Counted from the first letter of the stretch, positions 27,282-36,887 are shown. The stretch is DNA of 64,000 nucleotides from Gleimia europaea ACS-120-V-Col10b (GCF_000411155.1 NZ_KE150267.1:68170-132169), one strand, 5' to 3'. A program made the numbers and translations. Notes: a model not told the origin generated them from the sequence alone.

Positions 27282-27845
27282 ATGTCTAAGCCCGTATTGC
27301 AGGTTGTTGTTTCAAGTGTTCGCCTCGGTCGCGTGAGCCCGATAGTGGCCGAATGGTTTGCGGACGAGGCGCGTAAACACGGCGCTTTTGAAGTTGAAGT
27401 TGCCGATCTGGCGGAGCTTAACCTGCCGCTTATGGACGAGCCGAATCACCCTATAATGCAGGCATACCAGCACGAACATACTAAGCGTTGGGCAAAGATT
27501 GTGGAACGTTCGGATGCATTCGTTTTTGTTGTGCCCGAGTATGATCACGGCTACCCGGCGCCACTCAAGAATGCGATTGACTATCTATTTAATGAGTGGG
27601 CGTACAAGCCGGTCAGCTTTGTTTCATACGGCGGTATTTCCGCTGGCCTCCGTGCTGTGCAGCAGTTGAAGCCAGTGCTTTCGGCGCTGAGGATGGTTCC
27701 GATCGTCGAGCAGGTCATGATTCCGATGATTGGCGCACATCTTGTGGACGGCAAGTTTGTGCCCAATGAGATCATCACCGAATCTGTGGCGCCCGCTCTT
27801 GATGAGCTGGCCAAGCTGGAAGGCGCGCTCGCCTCGCTACGCTAA
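27282..27845 (+). CDS. NADPH-dependent FMN reductase-like flavoprotein
   Basis: A 187-residue flavodoxin-like protein. The phosphate-binding loop is VVSSVRLGRVSP, and the FMN contact VVPEYDHGYPAPLKNAIDYL is the NADPH-dependent FMN reductase/azoreductase signature. It also has YGGISAGLRAVQQL. The ATG at 27282 has a GAGAGGA site; an upstream in-frame start adds 12 residues without support. It is a single gene ended by a hairpin. It could reduce free flavin or quinones; its part in metabolism is not evident. Confidence 0.88.
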   Translation: MSKPVLQVVVSSVRLGRVSPIVAEWFADEARKHGAFEVEVADLAELNLPLMDEPNHPIMQAYQHEHTKRWAKIVERSDAFVFVVPEYDHGYPAPLKNAIDYLFNEWAYKPVSFVSYGGISAGLRAVQQLKPVLSALRMVPIVEQVMIPMIGAHLVDGKFVPNEIITESVAPALDELAKLEGALASLR

Positions 27846-27906
27846 AACCTGATATGGCCAATCTGTTTCGTGTCCGAGGACGAACCGAGCAAACGCCAGG
27901 GTAAAG

Positions 27907-27939
27907 TTTGTTGCCGGCACCAAAAGGTGCCGGCAACAA
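27907..27939. terminator. Bidirectional terminator between the FMN reductase gene and araB
   Basis: Near-perfect hairpin (arms 27907-27921 and 27926-27939, GTTGCCGGCACC core, AAAA loop) between convergent genes. Confidence 0.85.
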
Positions 27940-27949
27940 CTGTATTAGT

Positions 27950-29614
27950 CTACTTTTTTGAGTGGACTTCTCGTTGGATCTGCTTGAGGTGGTGCATTAC
28001 ATCATTCCCACCCCTGCCGAAATAATCATGCAGTTTGATGTATTCAGCATAGAGTTTGTCGTATTTCTCCGAATTCTCTTCGTTTGGAATATACGCATTG
28101 GGAATCTTAGAGCCCATTGCTTTAGCGGCCGCGTATGTGTCTGGATACTCTCCAGCGGCAACCGCACCAAGAATCGCGGAGCCTAGCGAACCGGCTAGAG
28201 CAGAACCTGAAATTGACAGTGGAATGCGAGTTACATCCGCGTACATCTGCATCAGGAACTTATTCTTCAACAAGCCACCAGCGCCCACTACTTCTTTAAT
28301 CTCGACACCGTGGCTCACAAAGTTTTCAATGATCGAACGCAACCCGAAGGCAGTCGCTTCTAGATAAGCGCGATAGATGTCTTCTGGGCGTGTAGTGAGC
28401 GACATTCCGAAAAGAGTGCCGGAGAGGTTAGCATCATTTAAAATTGATCGGTTTCCGGAATGCCAGTCGAGGGCTAACAGACCATTTTCCCCAATCTCTT
28501 GTTTTTCTGCCTTGTTTGTTAGCAACTCGTGAACCGAGATACCTTTTTCTTTGGCTTCTTCGAAGTAGTCAGCCGGAACAATGTTGTCGACTATCCACGC
28601 GAAGATATCTCCTACACCTGTCTGGCCACCCTCAAAGCCCCACAATCCGGGAGAAATCCCACCGAGAGTAATGCCGAATACGCCAGGAATATCCTGGGCT
28701 TCCTTGCCGTTCACAATGTAGACATTTGAAGTTCCCATGATCGCGGTCATTTGGCCAACTTCGATGGCCTGTGCTGCTGGCGCAGTTACGTGGGCATCAA
28801 TCTGTCCAACCGAAACTGCGATTCCAGCGTTGAGGCCGGTTAATTTTGCGGCTTCCTCAGTTAGACCGCCCGCTCGTTCTCCTAGTTGCAGAACTGGTGC
28901 CGTGTATTTTTCTTCGATAAAGTTGGCGAACTTTGGGTTCAACGCGGCAAAGTATTCTCTTGACGGATAACTGCCATCTTGTAACAGGGCCTTGTAGCCA
29001 GCGGAAGAAGCTGCTTGGATGCGACGTCCACACAACTGCCAAACGATCCAGTCGACTGCTTCGATGCAGACTTCCATTGTGTCGTATACTTCAGGGGCTT
29101 TTTCTAGGGTTTCCAATGCCTTCGGAATGACGATTTCAGAGGAAATACGCCCTCCGTACCGGCCAAGCCATTTTTCACCGCGTTCTTCTGCTACTGCAAT
29201 ACACCGTTCCGCTTGTTCGGACGCCCCATGATGCTTCCATAGTTTTGCATAGGCATGTGGGTTGTTCTTGAACTCATCGAATTCGCATAATGGCTTACCA
29301 TCCTTATTGGCAGCAATCACCGTAGCTGACGTAAAGTCAGTTCCGATACCTACGATGTCGTCAACATCGACCTGTGCTTTTTGCACTGCTGCGGGGACGA
29401 CCTTTCCTAGTACTTCTATATAGTCTGCGGGTACTTGGAGCGCGAAGTCTGGTGGTAGTGGCTGGTTGTCACCTGCAGTGAGACTAGAATCCATCACGCC
29501 GTGAGCATATTCTGAAATGCACGAGCCCATTTCCTTACCATCTGATACCCGAACAACAGTCGCTCGCCCAGATAGAGTGCCAAAATCAATACCGATTACG
29601 AACTTATCACCCAT
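27950..29614 (-). CDS. araB: Ribulokinase
   Basis: FGGY kinase that phosphorylates L-ribulose (and often other ribuloses) at C5. The 554 residues are normal for AraB. The N-terminal phosphate loop is IGIDFGTLSGRATVV, followed by GIGTDFTSAT, SVGQIDAHVTAPAAQ, IMGTSNVYI and VVGAGGLLKNKFLMQMYADV. The start at 29614 is chosen because AAAGGAGA lies 8 bases upstream. It is the last gene of an operon with the dehydrogenase, SorC regulator and deoC. No isomerase or epimerase (araA, araD) is nearby, so the ribulose is probably made by the dehydrogenase from a pentitol. Confidence 0.9.
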   Translation of the reverse strand: MGDKFVIGIDFGTLSGRATVVRVSDGKEMGSCISEYAHGVMDSSLTAGDNQPLPPDFALQVPADYIEVLGKVVPAAVQKAQVDVDDIVGIGTDFTSATVIAANKDGKPLCEFDEFKNNPHAYAKLWKHHGASEQAERCIAVAEERGEKWLGRYGGRISSEIVIPKALETLEKAPEVYDTMEVCIEAVDWIVWQLCGRRIQAASSAGYKALLQDGSYPSREYFAALNPKFANFIEEKYTAPVLQLGERAGGLTEEAAKLTGLNAGIAVSVGQIDAHVTAPAAQAIEVGQMTAIMGTSNVYIVNGKEAQDIPGVFGITLGGISPGLWGFEGGQTGVGDIFAWIVDNIVPADYFEEAKEKGISVHELLTNKAEKQEIGENGLLALDWHSGNRSILNDANLSGTLFGMSLTTRPEDIYRAYLEATAFGLRSIIENFVSHGVEIKEVVGAGGLLKNKFLMQMYADVTRIPLSISGSALAGSLGSAILGAVAAGEYPDTYAAAKAMGSKIPNAYIPNEENSEKYDKLYAEYIKLHDYFGRGGNDVMHHLKQIQREVHSKK

Positions 29615-29704
29615 GAAGAATCTCCTTTGATTCAAAGTGGTTGTTAATGCGGTGCAACTAGGAGGTTGCGTTTGTCCGCCAGGATTTGAAAGTTGCCGAA
29701 GCTG

Positions 29705-30349
29705 TTAGAGCGTATCGAGAACGTTCTTAGATGAAGACAGTCCTAAACGGGTCGCCCCAGCTTCGATCAGCTCGGATGCGAATTTTCCGTCGCGGATTCC
29801 GCCCGAAGCCTTGACTCCGAGTTCGTTCCCCACAGTGGATCTCATCAAACGCACAGCACGCACACTAGCTCCCCCTGCTTTGTGGAAGCCTGTTGACGTT
29901 TTTACAAAGTCTGCTTTAGCAGCTCTAGCGGCGTTGCAAGCTCCAACTATTTCATCATCAGTTAGAGCGGCAGATTCTATGATGACCTTCAAGACTACGT
30001 TTGGAGCAGCATCGCGGACCGCTTTGATCTCTTTTTCTGTGTAGTCGAAGTTTCCTTCTTTCACTGCGCCGACGTTTATTACCATATCGATCTCGTCAAC
30101 ACCGGCAGTAGCTAGTTCTGCCGCTTCTGCTGCCTTAACCGACATGGTGTGGGCGCCGGACGGGAAACCACAAACGGCAGCGACTTTCAGGGTGGTTTCT
30201 CGAGGTAGTGGAACCTGGTTGGGAGAGACGCAGACCGAGTAAGTTCCAAGGTGCTCTGCCTCGTCAATGAGAGCAAGTATGTCGCTCCTTGTTGCCTCAG
30301 GTGCAAGTAGAGTATGGTCAATCATTTTAGCGACTTCTTCAGAATTCAT
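29705..30349 (-). CDS. deoC: Deoxyribose-phosphate aldolase
   Basis: Class I aldolase that splits 2-deoxyribose 5-phosphate to glyceraldehyde 3-phosphate and acetaldehyde. The 214 residues include [51 protein letters not shown] (catalytic Asp), DFVKTSTGF (Schiff-base Lys) and [10 protein letters not shown] (second Lys), so all key residues are kept. It lies between a SorC-type regulator (2 bases away) and ribulokinase, an unusual partner set; it may act on a related sugar phosphate or simply share an inducer. Confidence 0.93.
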   Translation of the reverse strand: MNSEEVAKMIDHTLLAPEATRSDILALIDEAEHLGTYSVCVSPNQVPLPRETTLKVAAVCGFPSGAHTMSVKAAEAAELATAGVDEIDMVINVGAVKEGNFDYTEKEIKAVRDAAPNVVLKVIIESAALTDDEIVGACNAARAAKADFVKTSTGFHKAGGASVRAVRLMRSTVGNELGVKASGGIRDGKFASELIEAGATRLGLSSSKNVLDTL

Positions 30350-30351
30350 AA

Positions 30352-31308
30352 CTATTCATTCCCCATTTCAAGTACACGTTTTGCAATGGCTGATTCGGTG
30401 ATAAGTGTCCTGCAGAGTCCGGCATGGAGGGCCCCAAAGGTGACTTCACTCTTTTCCGAGCCGATGGCTATAGCAAGCGCGCGATCACAGTCTCGCAAGG
30501 ACTCTAGGTTTATAGAGATAGTTCGCGCCTCCAAAGTAAGATCGACTATCGCCCCCTTGTTGTCGATATAGTGGCCGAGGATGTCGCCAACGCAGCCTCT
30601 CTGTTTAAGAGTAATTTGCTCGTGCGTGGATATACTTCCGGACTGTGCCAAAACTGAATTCGGTGTTAATGCGCCGAGAGAATAAATGGCAAGATCGGCT
30701 TTTTCTCCGAGTTCGATTGTTTTTTGTACATGTGGATCAGCAAAGAAATGATCTACAAGACCTTGGCTGCCCGCTATTGCTGGCGCTGGCAACAAAAGAG
30801 TAGTTGGTTGTACAGATCGTTTCGCGACCGTTGCGATGATGCTGGCCGCATCAACGGTAAGTTCGACTGATAGTGCGCTGCCGTTCAGCTGCACGATAAC
30901 GGGTTTGTGAAACACGTTATTAGGAAGGGCATTCGCGATCGCAGAGACTGACCGCCCCCAGGACAAGCCAATTAATGATGGTGCCGGCCGTAGTTCTGCT
31001 ACGTGATTCGCTGCAACACGAGCTGCGAGATTCAACGTTGCCGCTTGGGTTGCCTGGGTGTCCACAACTATAGGGTGAACATCGCCAAATTTATTCCTGA
31101 GGGCGGACTCCAAATCGCGCCGGCGGGAGGCCGGATGGTGGATCCGGATTTCCACCAACCCGGTCTCGCGCGCCTTCTCAAGTAGACGGCCCACTTGCCA
31201 GCGCGAGAGCATCAGTCTATCTGCAACTTGAGATTGGTTATATCCGTCGTTGTAGTAGAGCTCAGCCGCTCGAACCATCAGCAGATCATCGTTGCTACTT
31301 AAGTTCAT
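30352..31308 (-). CDS. SorC/DeoR-type sugar-binding transcriptional regulator
   Basis: A 318-residue regulator of the SorC family. Residues about 15-60 form the helix-turn-helix ([19 protein letters not shown] and [18 protein letters not shown]). The rest is the phosphosugar-binding domain with [30 protein letters not shown] and [15 protein letters not shown]. SorC proteins respond to phosphorylated sugars. It is inside the operon, 3 bases after the dehydrogenase gene and 2 before deoC, and likely controls its own promoter through the repeated site at 32449-32478. Confidence 0.9.
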   Translation of the reverse strand: MNLSSNDDLLMVRAAELYYNDGYNQSQVADRLMLSRWQVGRLLEKARETGLVEIRIHHPASRRRDLESALRNKFGDVHPIVVDTQATQAATLNLAARVAANHVAELRPAPSLIGLSWGRSVSAIANALPNNVFHKPVIVQLNGSALSVELTVDAASIIATVAKRSVQPTTLLLPAPAIAGSQGLVDHFFADPHVQKTIELGEKADLAIYSLGALTPNSVLAQSGSISTHEQITLKQRGCVGDILGHYIDNKGAIVDLTLEARTISINLESLRDCDRALAIAIGSEKSEVTFGALHAGLCRTLITESAIAKRVLEMGNE

Positions 31309-31311
31309 CGC

Positions 31312-32373
31312 CTAATTTGTTGGTAAATCCGCGCCATTAGGAAGGAACAGAACCTTCGACGAGTGGATGATTCGCTCGTACATGGAACGGATAGTCTCGT
31401 CGACCTTATCCAACGGCAGTTCGTGAGTAATCATAAATTTCCACTTGAGATTTCCGCGTGCCATGTGCTCAAGCGTCGTTGTCCACTCCTTACCGGGGAA
31501 CGGGGCAGAGAACGAGTTCCAAGATCCGCAGATGTTAATTTCTAGTCGCATGAGGCGCGCCCAGCTGGCCGCAGAGATTTCTACCTCAGCCGGGGGGATG
31601 CCAATTAGTGTTACAGATCCATGCCGAGCTGTTACAGATACCGCTTGATCTGCGACTTTTGCAACGCCCGTAGTCTCCACCACGACATCAAATCCCTTAT
31701 CAGCGACCGCTAGAAGGTCATCATACGAAGTGACAGCTTCGTCGGCTCCAGCCTCCAGAGCGAGCTTCGCTTTTTCTTCGCTAACGTCGCAAGCAACGAT
31801 GCGGGTAGCTCCCATGATCCTCGCCCACTGAACAGCAAAAAGCCCGATTGGTCCTCCACCGCCCATTACCAGCACTGAAGAACCGGCCGTAAGATTAGTG
31901 CGCCAAATAGCGTGGAGCGCAATTGCAGCTGGGTCGACCATGGCAGCAGCGCGAGCATCTAATCCTGCTGGAACTTTGAGTAGTAGCTTCGCAGGGCCTG
32001 CGACGTATTGCGCGTAAGCGCCGTGACGGCGTGAGCCATAGTAATCGTAGTTTTCACACAAGGAAAAATGGCCTTGTACGCACGGGGCACATTCAAAACA
32101 GGGGAGCATAGGAGGCACGGTAACAAGATCGCCGACTTCGAACCCTTCTACGCCTTCCCCCAGCTCGGCAATGTAAGCAGAGAACTCGTGTCCGGTCACG
32201 AGAGGGAGCTTGTGTGGCCCCTTCTTATACATGCGTGCAAGGTCGGATCCGCAGACCCCGCAAGCCGCGATTTTCAGTAGAACTTCTCCCGGGACGGGAC
32301 TAGGAATATCCATCTCTTCCAAGCGGATATCTCCAACATCGTGCATTTGCACTACTTGCATTTTCTTCGTCAT
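31312..32373 (-). CDS. Zinc-dependent polyol (phosphate) dehydrogenase, GatD-like
   Basis: Medium-chain dehydrogenase/reductase of 353 residues. Catalytic zinc ligands lie in CGVCGSDL and GHEF. The structural-zinc cysteines are in PCFECAPCVQGHFSLC. The NAD site is VMGGGGPIGLFA. The GSWNSFSAPFPGKEWTTT segment is typical of galactitol-1-phosphate/polyol dehydrogenases. The start at 32373 follows a GTGAGGG site; an in-frame GTG three codons earlier overlaps that site. First gene of the operon. With ribulokinase it would make a pentitol to ribulose to ribulose phosphate route, but the substrate is an inference and no transporter is in the operon. Confidence 0.85.
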   Translation of the reverse strand: MTKKMQVVQMHDVGDIRLEEMDIPSPVPGEVLLKIAACGVCGSDLARMYKKGPHKLPLVTGHEFSAYIAELGEGVEGFEVGDLVTVPPMLPCFECAPCVQGHFSLCENYDYYGSRRHGAYAQYVAGPAKLLLKVPAGLDARAAAMVDPAAIALHAIWRTNLTAGSSVLVMGGGGPIGLFAVQWARIMGATRIVACDVSEEKAKLALEAGADEAVTSYDDLLAVADKGFDVVVETTGVAKVADQAVSVTARHGSVTLIGIPPAEVEISAASWARLMRLEINICGSWNSFSAPFPGKEWTTTLEHMARGNLKWKFMITHELPLDKVDETIRSMYERIIHSSKVLFLPNGADLPTN

Positions 32374-32448
32374 ATCCCTCACCTTTGACGGTCATGATTT
32401 GAGTCACATTTGCCGGCAATTTCAGGATAGGTGTCAGTAATGGCGTTT

Positions 32449-32478
32449 TCAACAAATGTTGATAAAACCAACAAATGA
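32449..32478. promoter_or_regulatory. Operator candidate for the SorC-type regulator
   Basis: TCAACAAATGTTGA (32449-32462) is a 14-bp dyad, and CCAACAAATGA (32468-32478) repeats one half. Read on the transcribed strand this gives two CATTTGTTG half-sites about 20 bases apart, roughly two helical turns. It lies 76 bases before the first gene of the operon. Confidence 0.5.
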
Positions 32479-32594
32479 GCGGGTCGTAAGCTCGATTGAG
32501 CGGATGTTTAGTTGCTGGAGCGCTTTGAAGTTCTGGAAAAATCGACGGTTGGCTCTTGGTGAAAGCTTGCGGCCGATTAGTTGAATATTGGTTT

Positions 32595-32645
32595 GTCAAA
32601 GGGGTCGGTGGTGCAACGTATTGTCGCACCACCGACCCCTTTGAC
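32595..32645 (-). terminator. Terminator after the GpsA-like gene
   Basis: Perfect 20-bp arms (32595-32614 and 32626-32645) beginning GTCAAAGGGGTCGG. It ends the kinase/GpsA-like operon and also separates it from the SorC operon promoter. Confidence 0.85.
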
Positions 32646-32668
32646 GTGTGTTTGTCGCTTCTAAAGAG

Positions 32669-33730
32669 CTAGCTCAGATCTGCGAAGAACTTCTCCCACG
32701 GAATATCTAGGGGAGCGTCCTCGGCAACCACGGAGTAGAGGAAGCGGCACAGCGGGTACTCCTCCTCGCGAACCACGCCGCGCTCGGTCAGCTTGCGCAA
32801 AGCCGCGCCAACAACGTTGATCGCGGCAACGCCCTCGAGCGTGACGCCCTTCATTAGCTCGTCGCGCACGCGAGAGAACGGGATGCCTTCACCAACGTAG
32901 CCGCCCGCCTTCACGTTGCGGCCACCCATCGAGGTGACGAACATGTCGCCAACGCCGCCTAGACCGTCAGCCGTTTCCGGCTTGCCGCCCATGAACTTAA
33001 CGAACGAGCGCAGCTCCTTCTGGCCCTGAGCAAAGAGAGCAGCCCCCATGTTGTACATGACGTAACGGTCGTTTTCCTTGCCTTGGCTGCGAAGCAGGCC
33101 ATCCGCGAAGCCAGCAGCAAAAGCGTAAATGTTCTTCGTCGCAGCGCCAGTCTCGTGGCCAACAAAGTCAGTTGACGTCCACACATGGTAGTAGTCCGTA
33201 CGGTAAAGGCCAGCCAGGTACTCCAAAGCTTCCTTATCCTCACCGGTGAATACAACCGCGGTGTCGTGGTGAACCGCGACCTCGCCTGCGATGGAGGGGC
33301 CAACAACAGCATTCCACGTGATCGACTCAGCGAGCTTCGGATCAAAATAGGAACGGTAAACATCGGGTAGCAACTTCAAGTTGCCGTCCTCATCCGCGCG
33401 CATACCCTTAGTCACGCACAGGAAGTGCTGACCCGGCTGCATCATTGCGGCAAGCTGTTCGCCCGCCCACTCAACGCCAAACGAGTTCACACCACCCATC
33501 ACAACGTCCGCGTCCTTGATGACCTCTGCGGCCTCTTCAAGCTGGTGCGCCTGAACAGACTCGGGGACCTTCAAATCAAGATTTGGGTGCACGCCCGTGG
33601 TCTGGATCGACTCAATGATCTCGCGATCCAAGAAGGTGCCAACAAGATGCACCTCGTTACCGTTCTCTGCCGACGGGAAGGCAAGCGCCGTTCCCATAAT
33701 TCCCGAACCAAATACGACAATTTTCGCCAT
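32669..33730 (-). CDS. GpsA-like glycerol-3-phosphate (or polyol-phosphate) dehydrogenase
   Basis: NAD(P)-dependent dehydrogenase of 353 residues. The Rossmann start is VVFGSGIMGTALAFP, and the catalytic-domain features VGPSIAGEVA, FVGHETGAATKNIYAFAAG (catalytic Lys) and DGLGGVGDMFVTS are present. It differs from housekeeping GpsA: GSGIMGT replaces GSWGT, and the N-terminal domain has a HLVGTFLDREIIESI segment. It lies 8 bases after an FGGY kinase on the same strand. This suggests a catabolic pair (kinase then phosphate dehydrogenase) rather than phospholipid synthesis. AGGAGA precedes the start. Confidence 0.83.
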   Translation of the reverse strand: MAKIVVFGSGIMGTALAFPSAENGNEVHLVGTFLDREIIESIQTTGVHPNLDLKVPESVQAHQLEEAAEVIKDADVVMGGVNSFGVEWAGEQLAAMMQPGQHFLCVTKGMRADEDGNLKLLPDVYRSYFDPKLAESITWNAVVGPSIAGEVAVHHDTAVVFTGEDKEALEYLAGLYRTDYYHVWTSTDFVGHETGAATKNIYAFAAGFADGLLRSQGKENDRYVMYNMGAALFAQGQKELRSFVKFMGGKPETADGLGGVGDMFVTSMGGRNVKAGGYVGEGIPFSRVRDELMKGVTLEGVAAINVVGAALRKLTERGVVREEEYPLCRFLYSVVAEDAPLDIPWEKFFADLS

Positions 33731-33738
33731 AGCTTCTC

Positions 33739-35244
33739 CTAGTTCTCAGCATTCTTCATATCGGTCATAAGCTCCGCAAGGAGTGGGTAAATACGGCTGT
33801 GTAGCCGCATCCAACTAACGTATTTTTCGTGAGCTTGCGGATTCGGCTCCGTCCTCTCACCCAGATGAGCCATTGCCCGCGCAGCCGATTCAACATCGGG
33901 GTATGCTCCAACGCCAGCCATTGCGATCATGGCCGCCCCGTGTGCGGATAGCTCATCAACCTCAGACATTACGATTGGTAATCCCGTAGCGTCTGCAAAA
34001 ATCTGCCTAATAAAGGGGGACCTGGCCGAGCCTCCCGTGGCGCGAAGCTCCACCAGCTTGCGGCCCGTGACCTCTTGCACGCGATTCAGGTTCTCAGCCA
34101 GCAACATTGCAGTGCCCTCAACGATAGACCTGAAAACGTGCGCGCGAGTGTGTCCCGTGGTGAATCCCACCATCGCGCCAGTCGCAAACGGATCCCAATC
34201 CGGTGACTGGCCCGCATTCCAATGCGGGAGCGTCAACAAGGCATCAGAACCAGGGGCAATACGGCTCGCCTCCGACTCCAAAGCTGGGTCCAAACCTCCC
34301 TCTAAAGCAGGATCGCCGAGGTTCTTCCTAAACCAGTTGTAGAGCACCGAACCAGAGTTTTGCACGATCTCCAACACGTAAGTGCCCGGAATTCCGCCGA
34401 TCAGCGTGCGGTAAGCGCGATCGAACTGATACTCCTTCGAATGCGTGCCCGACACAACCGAGGTACCAATATTCACGTAAGCCAAGTCAGGGTCAATCGC
34501 CGCCGTACCAAGACCCGCTGCCTGCCCGTCTCCAACACCCGCAACCAGTACAACCTCCGGGCTCAAACCCCATTCGTTAGCGAGGCTCGGTAGCAGCGTA
34601 CCAATCACATCACCAGCCCTGGTGAACTCCACCATCTGATCGGGGCGCAACCCCGCAATCTCAAGTAGCTCATCAGAAAATGTTCGCGCCGCGATGTCGA
34701 ACAAGTTAAGAGTGTCAATAGACCCCTCTGCAGAAACCCACTTTCCGGTAAGCGCATGAGAAAGATATGCATGCACGTCAACCAATTTGAAAGCTCCACT
34801 TAGAGTTTCCGGTTCGTGTTGCTTAAGCCACGCCAGCTTATACAGGGCGGGAGTCGTATCAGCGGGCTTACCGGACAACTCGTGGATGTGGTCGGACCCG
34901 AACTCCTTGATCTGCTCACCCGCTCGCGAATCGAGCCACAAGATTGCCGGGCGAATCGGGTTGCCATCCGCGTCGATAAGAGCAAACGATTCGCGCTGGT
35001 GCGTAATCCCGATAGCGGCAATACGCGCCCTATCGCGCTCGCTCAGACCACTGACTGCCTCTGTGATTGCCTGATGCGTGGAATCCCACCACTGGCGCGG
35101 ATCATGCTCGTAGTGATTTATTTGCGGGGAGAGGAGATCAATCTCCGCCCGTCCCATAGAGACAACGTCTCCAGACGTGTCGATCACAACCGCCTTCGTT
35201 GCGGTCGTTGAAGAATCAATAGCAATTACTAATGGGTTGCTCAT
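33739..35244 (-). CDS. FGGY family carbohydrate/polyol kinase (xylulokinase-like)
   Basis: A 501-residue FGGY kinase. The N-terminal phosphate loop is IAIDSSTTATKAVVID, followed by GITHQRESF, ILWLDSRAGEQ, VAGVGDGQAAGLGTAA, VNIGTSVVSG and the C-terminal LRATGGSARSPFIRQIFADA. It resembles xylulokinases more than glycerol kinase, whose WLDNRT-type motifs are absent. The neighbouring GpsA-like dehydrogenase points to a polyol such as a tetritol or glycerol analogue, but the substrate is not determined by sequence. It is the first gene of a two-gene operon. Confidence 0.85.
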   Translation of the reverse strand: MSNPLVIAIDSSTTATKAVVIDTSGDVVSMGRAEIDLLSPQINHYEHDPRQWWDSTHQAITEAVSGLSERDRARIAAIGITHQRESFALIDADGNPIRPAILWLDSRAGEQIKEFGSDHIHELSGKPADTTPALYKLAWLKQHEPETLSGAFKLVDVHAYLSHALTGKWVSAEGSIDTLNLFDIAARTFSDELLEIAGLRPDQMVEFTRAGDVIGTLLPSLANEWGLSPEVVLVAGVGDGQAAGLGTAAIDPDLAYVNIGTSVVSGTHSKEYQFDRAYRTLIGGIPGTYVLEIVQNSGSVLYNWFRKNLGDPALEGGLDPALESEASRIAPGSDALLTLPHWNAGQSPDWDPFATGAMVGFTTGHTRAHVFRSIVEGTAMLLAENLNRVQEVTGRKLVELRATGGSARSPFIRQIFADATGLPIVMSEVDELSAHGAAMIAMAGVGAYPDVESAARAMAHLGERTEPNPQAHEKYVSWMRLHSRIYPLLAELMTDMKNAEN

Positions 35245-35902
35245 CTGCTTATGTCCAATCTTTACACCGTCGTATTTTTCGACTGCAGTGATCTAATCAG
35301 TAGCTAAACACCCCTAAGTGATGGATACTTCCCCGAAGTACTTCACATATTGTGGATCAAGCTATCCAACGACAGATTAACATTTTTGTTGTTATTAGTA
35401 ACTCATAATCAGGTATTTCAGCGCGTTAGATTACGTTCGGTGTCCTAACGAACTCATGCCCCAAACCACAAGAAAGTAGGTGTCTTAAGAGGAGGTCGCT
35501 GACCTCGCCGGAATGGTGCATCAACTGCGCCAGGCGCTTAACCCCTTGGGCAAATAAATGTCTAGAAGACCACATCCGAACTGTTGCGAGCCTTGAGGAG
35601 GATTCAGACAACGGGAGCGGAATGTGGCAACTGTCTGAGAATTTGGCGGTTAAATGCTCAATTAGGAACCGTAGAGGTTGCAAAAACATCCTGCAGAACA
35701 CTAAGAGGAAGGTCTCAAAGACAGGATGAAAGATACTAAAACCTCAATAAAAGGCCTTATTGGTTTCTCATTTGACACGAAATTAACTAGAGTCAATACA
35801 CAGTTTTGACAATAATTCTGAGACCATCAGGAAATATTTGCGAGCTAAGAGGAACACAAAACGCCTTATGCGACAAACATGACCTGAAGAAAGTCAGAGC
35901 CT
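35245..35902. other. Intergenic region between FGGY kinase and oligopeptide transporter
   Basis: 658 bases with no convincing gene. It holds dyads CACATATTGTG (35344-35354) and AACATTTTTGTT (35379-35390) near the kinase start, which are operator candidates. On the transporter side, TTGACA (35772-35777) stands 17 bases from AATACA (35795-35800), a weak promoter. A 91-codon minus-strand frame at 35426-35701 has no recognisable content. Confidence 0.4.
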
Positions 35903-36886
35903 ATGTTCTACTACCTGGCACGCAGGCTTGCTAACTATGCTCTCCTGCTGTTCATTGCCGTGTCGCTGGCGTACTTCATCGCCTCCAACGCGCTAGACCC
36001 GAAGGCTGCTTACGACCTCACGGACCCGACCCGTGACTGGGACGCGCTCGAGCGAATGTTTATCGCATACAACATCTCAGATACCGTGCCCGTGTGGGAT
36101 AGGTACACCATATGGCTCGGTAAAATATTCACCGAATGGGACTGGGGGATGACGCCAACCGGCGCCTCCGTAAACTCCATTATCAGCATCCGCGTCTGGG
36201 TCTCTGTCAGGCTTATTATCATCGGCTCGATCATCGGCATGGTTGGCGGCGTTGCCGTTGGTGCTTGGACTGCAACCAAGCAGTACTCCAAAACCGACCG
36301 TATCGTCTCAATCCTCGCCCTCGTTATCATCTCTACGCCGGTTATTGTTCTTGCAAACCTATTGCAGATCGGAGCCACCCAGTTCAACGTCGCAACCGGC
36401 ACGCAGTTCTTCGAATTTACCGGCGAGACAGGCACCGTGGGTAACTACTTCGGCGCGGCTCTGGTCGACCGGATGCAGCACCTACTCCTGCCCACTATTT
36501 CCATGTCACTAACTGGTATTGCCTCCTACTCGCGTTACCAGCGCAACCTGATGCTTGACACTCTCGGAGCTGACTACGTGCGCACCGCGCGCGCCAAGGG
36601 CCTCGTCAAATCGAAGGCTGTAACTCGTCACGCGCTACGCACCTCGCTAGTTCCTATGGCAACATTCTTCGCCTTCGCCGTGGCCACCCTGTTCCTCGGT
36701 GCCACCGTAACCGAGCAGGTGTTCGGCTGGCACGGCATGGGCATCTTCGGTGTCTCGTCCATTCGCGGCCAAGACATCAACGGCACCACTGCGGTAGTTG
36801 CCTTCTCGGGCGCCTGTACACTAGCCGGTGCGCTCCTGTCTGACCTCCTCGTCGTCGTTATCGACCCGCGTGTAAGGGTGAGCTAA
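35903..36886 (+). CDS. Oligopeptide/dipeptide ABC permease (OppB/DppB type)
   Basis: First inner-membrane subunit of a peptide-type importer, 327 residues. The N-terminal helix (FYYLARRLANYALLLFIAVS) is followed by a 90-residue outside loop and five helices near 100-320. The EAA loop is RTARAKGLVKSKAVTRHALR, and the C-terminus VVIDPRVRVS is typical. It is the first of four genes that together form a complete transporter. Peptide or other substrate (nickel, sugars, opines) cannot be decided. Confidence 0.9.
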   Translation: MFYYLARRLANYALLLFIAVSLAYFIASNALDPKAAYDLTDPTRDWDALERMFIAYNISDTVPVWDRYTIWLGKIFTEWDWGMTPTGASVNSIISIRVWVSVRLIIIGSIIGMVGGVAVGAWTATKQYSKTDRIVSILALVIISTPVIVLANLLQIGATQFNVATGTQFFEFTGETGTVGNYFGAALVDRMQHLLLPTISMSLTGIASYSRYQRNLMLDTLGADYVRTARAKGLVKSKAVTRHALRTSLVPMATFFAFAVATLFLGATVTEQVFGWHGMGIFGVSSIRGQDINGTTAVVAFSGACTLAGALLSDLLVVVIDPRVRVS

Positions 36887-36887
36887 C

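Noticed and set aside
35426..35701. 91-codon minus-strand reading frame in the gap before the oligopeptide transporter
   Set aside because: No ribosome site, no recognisable motif, and unusual residue make-up. It could be a decayed gene but nothing supports that.
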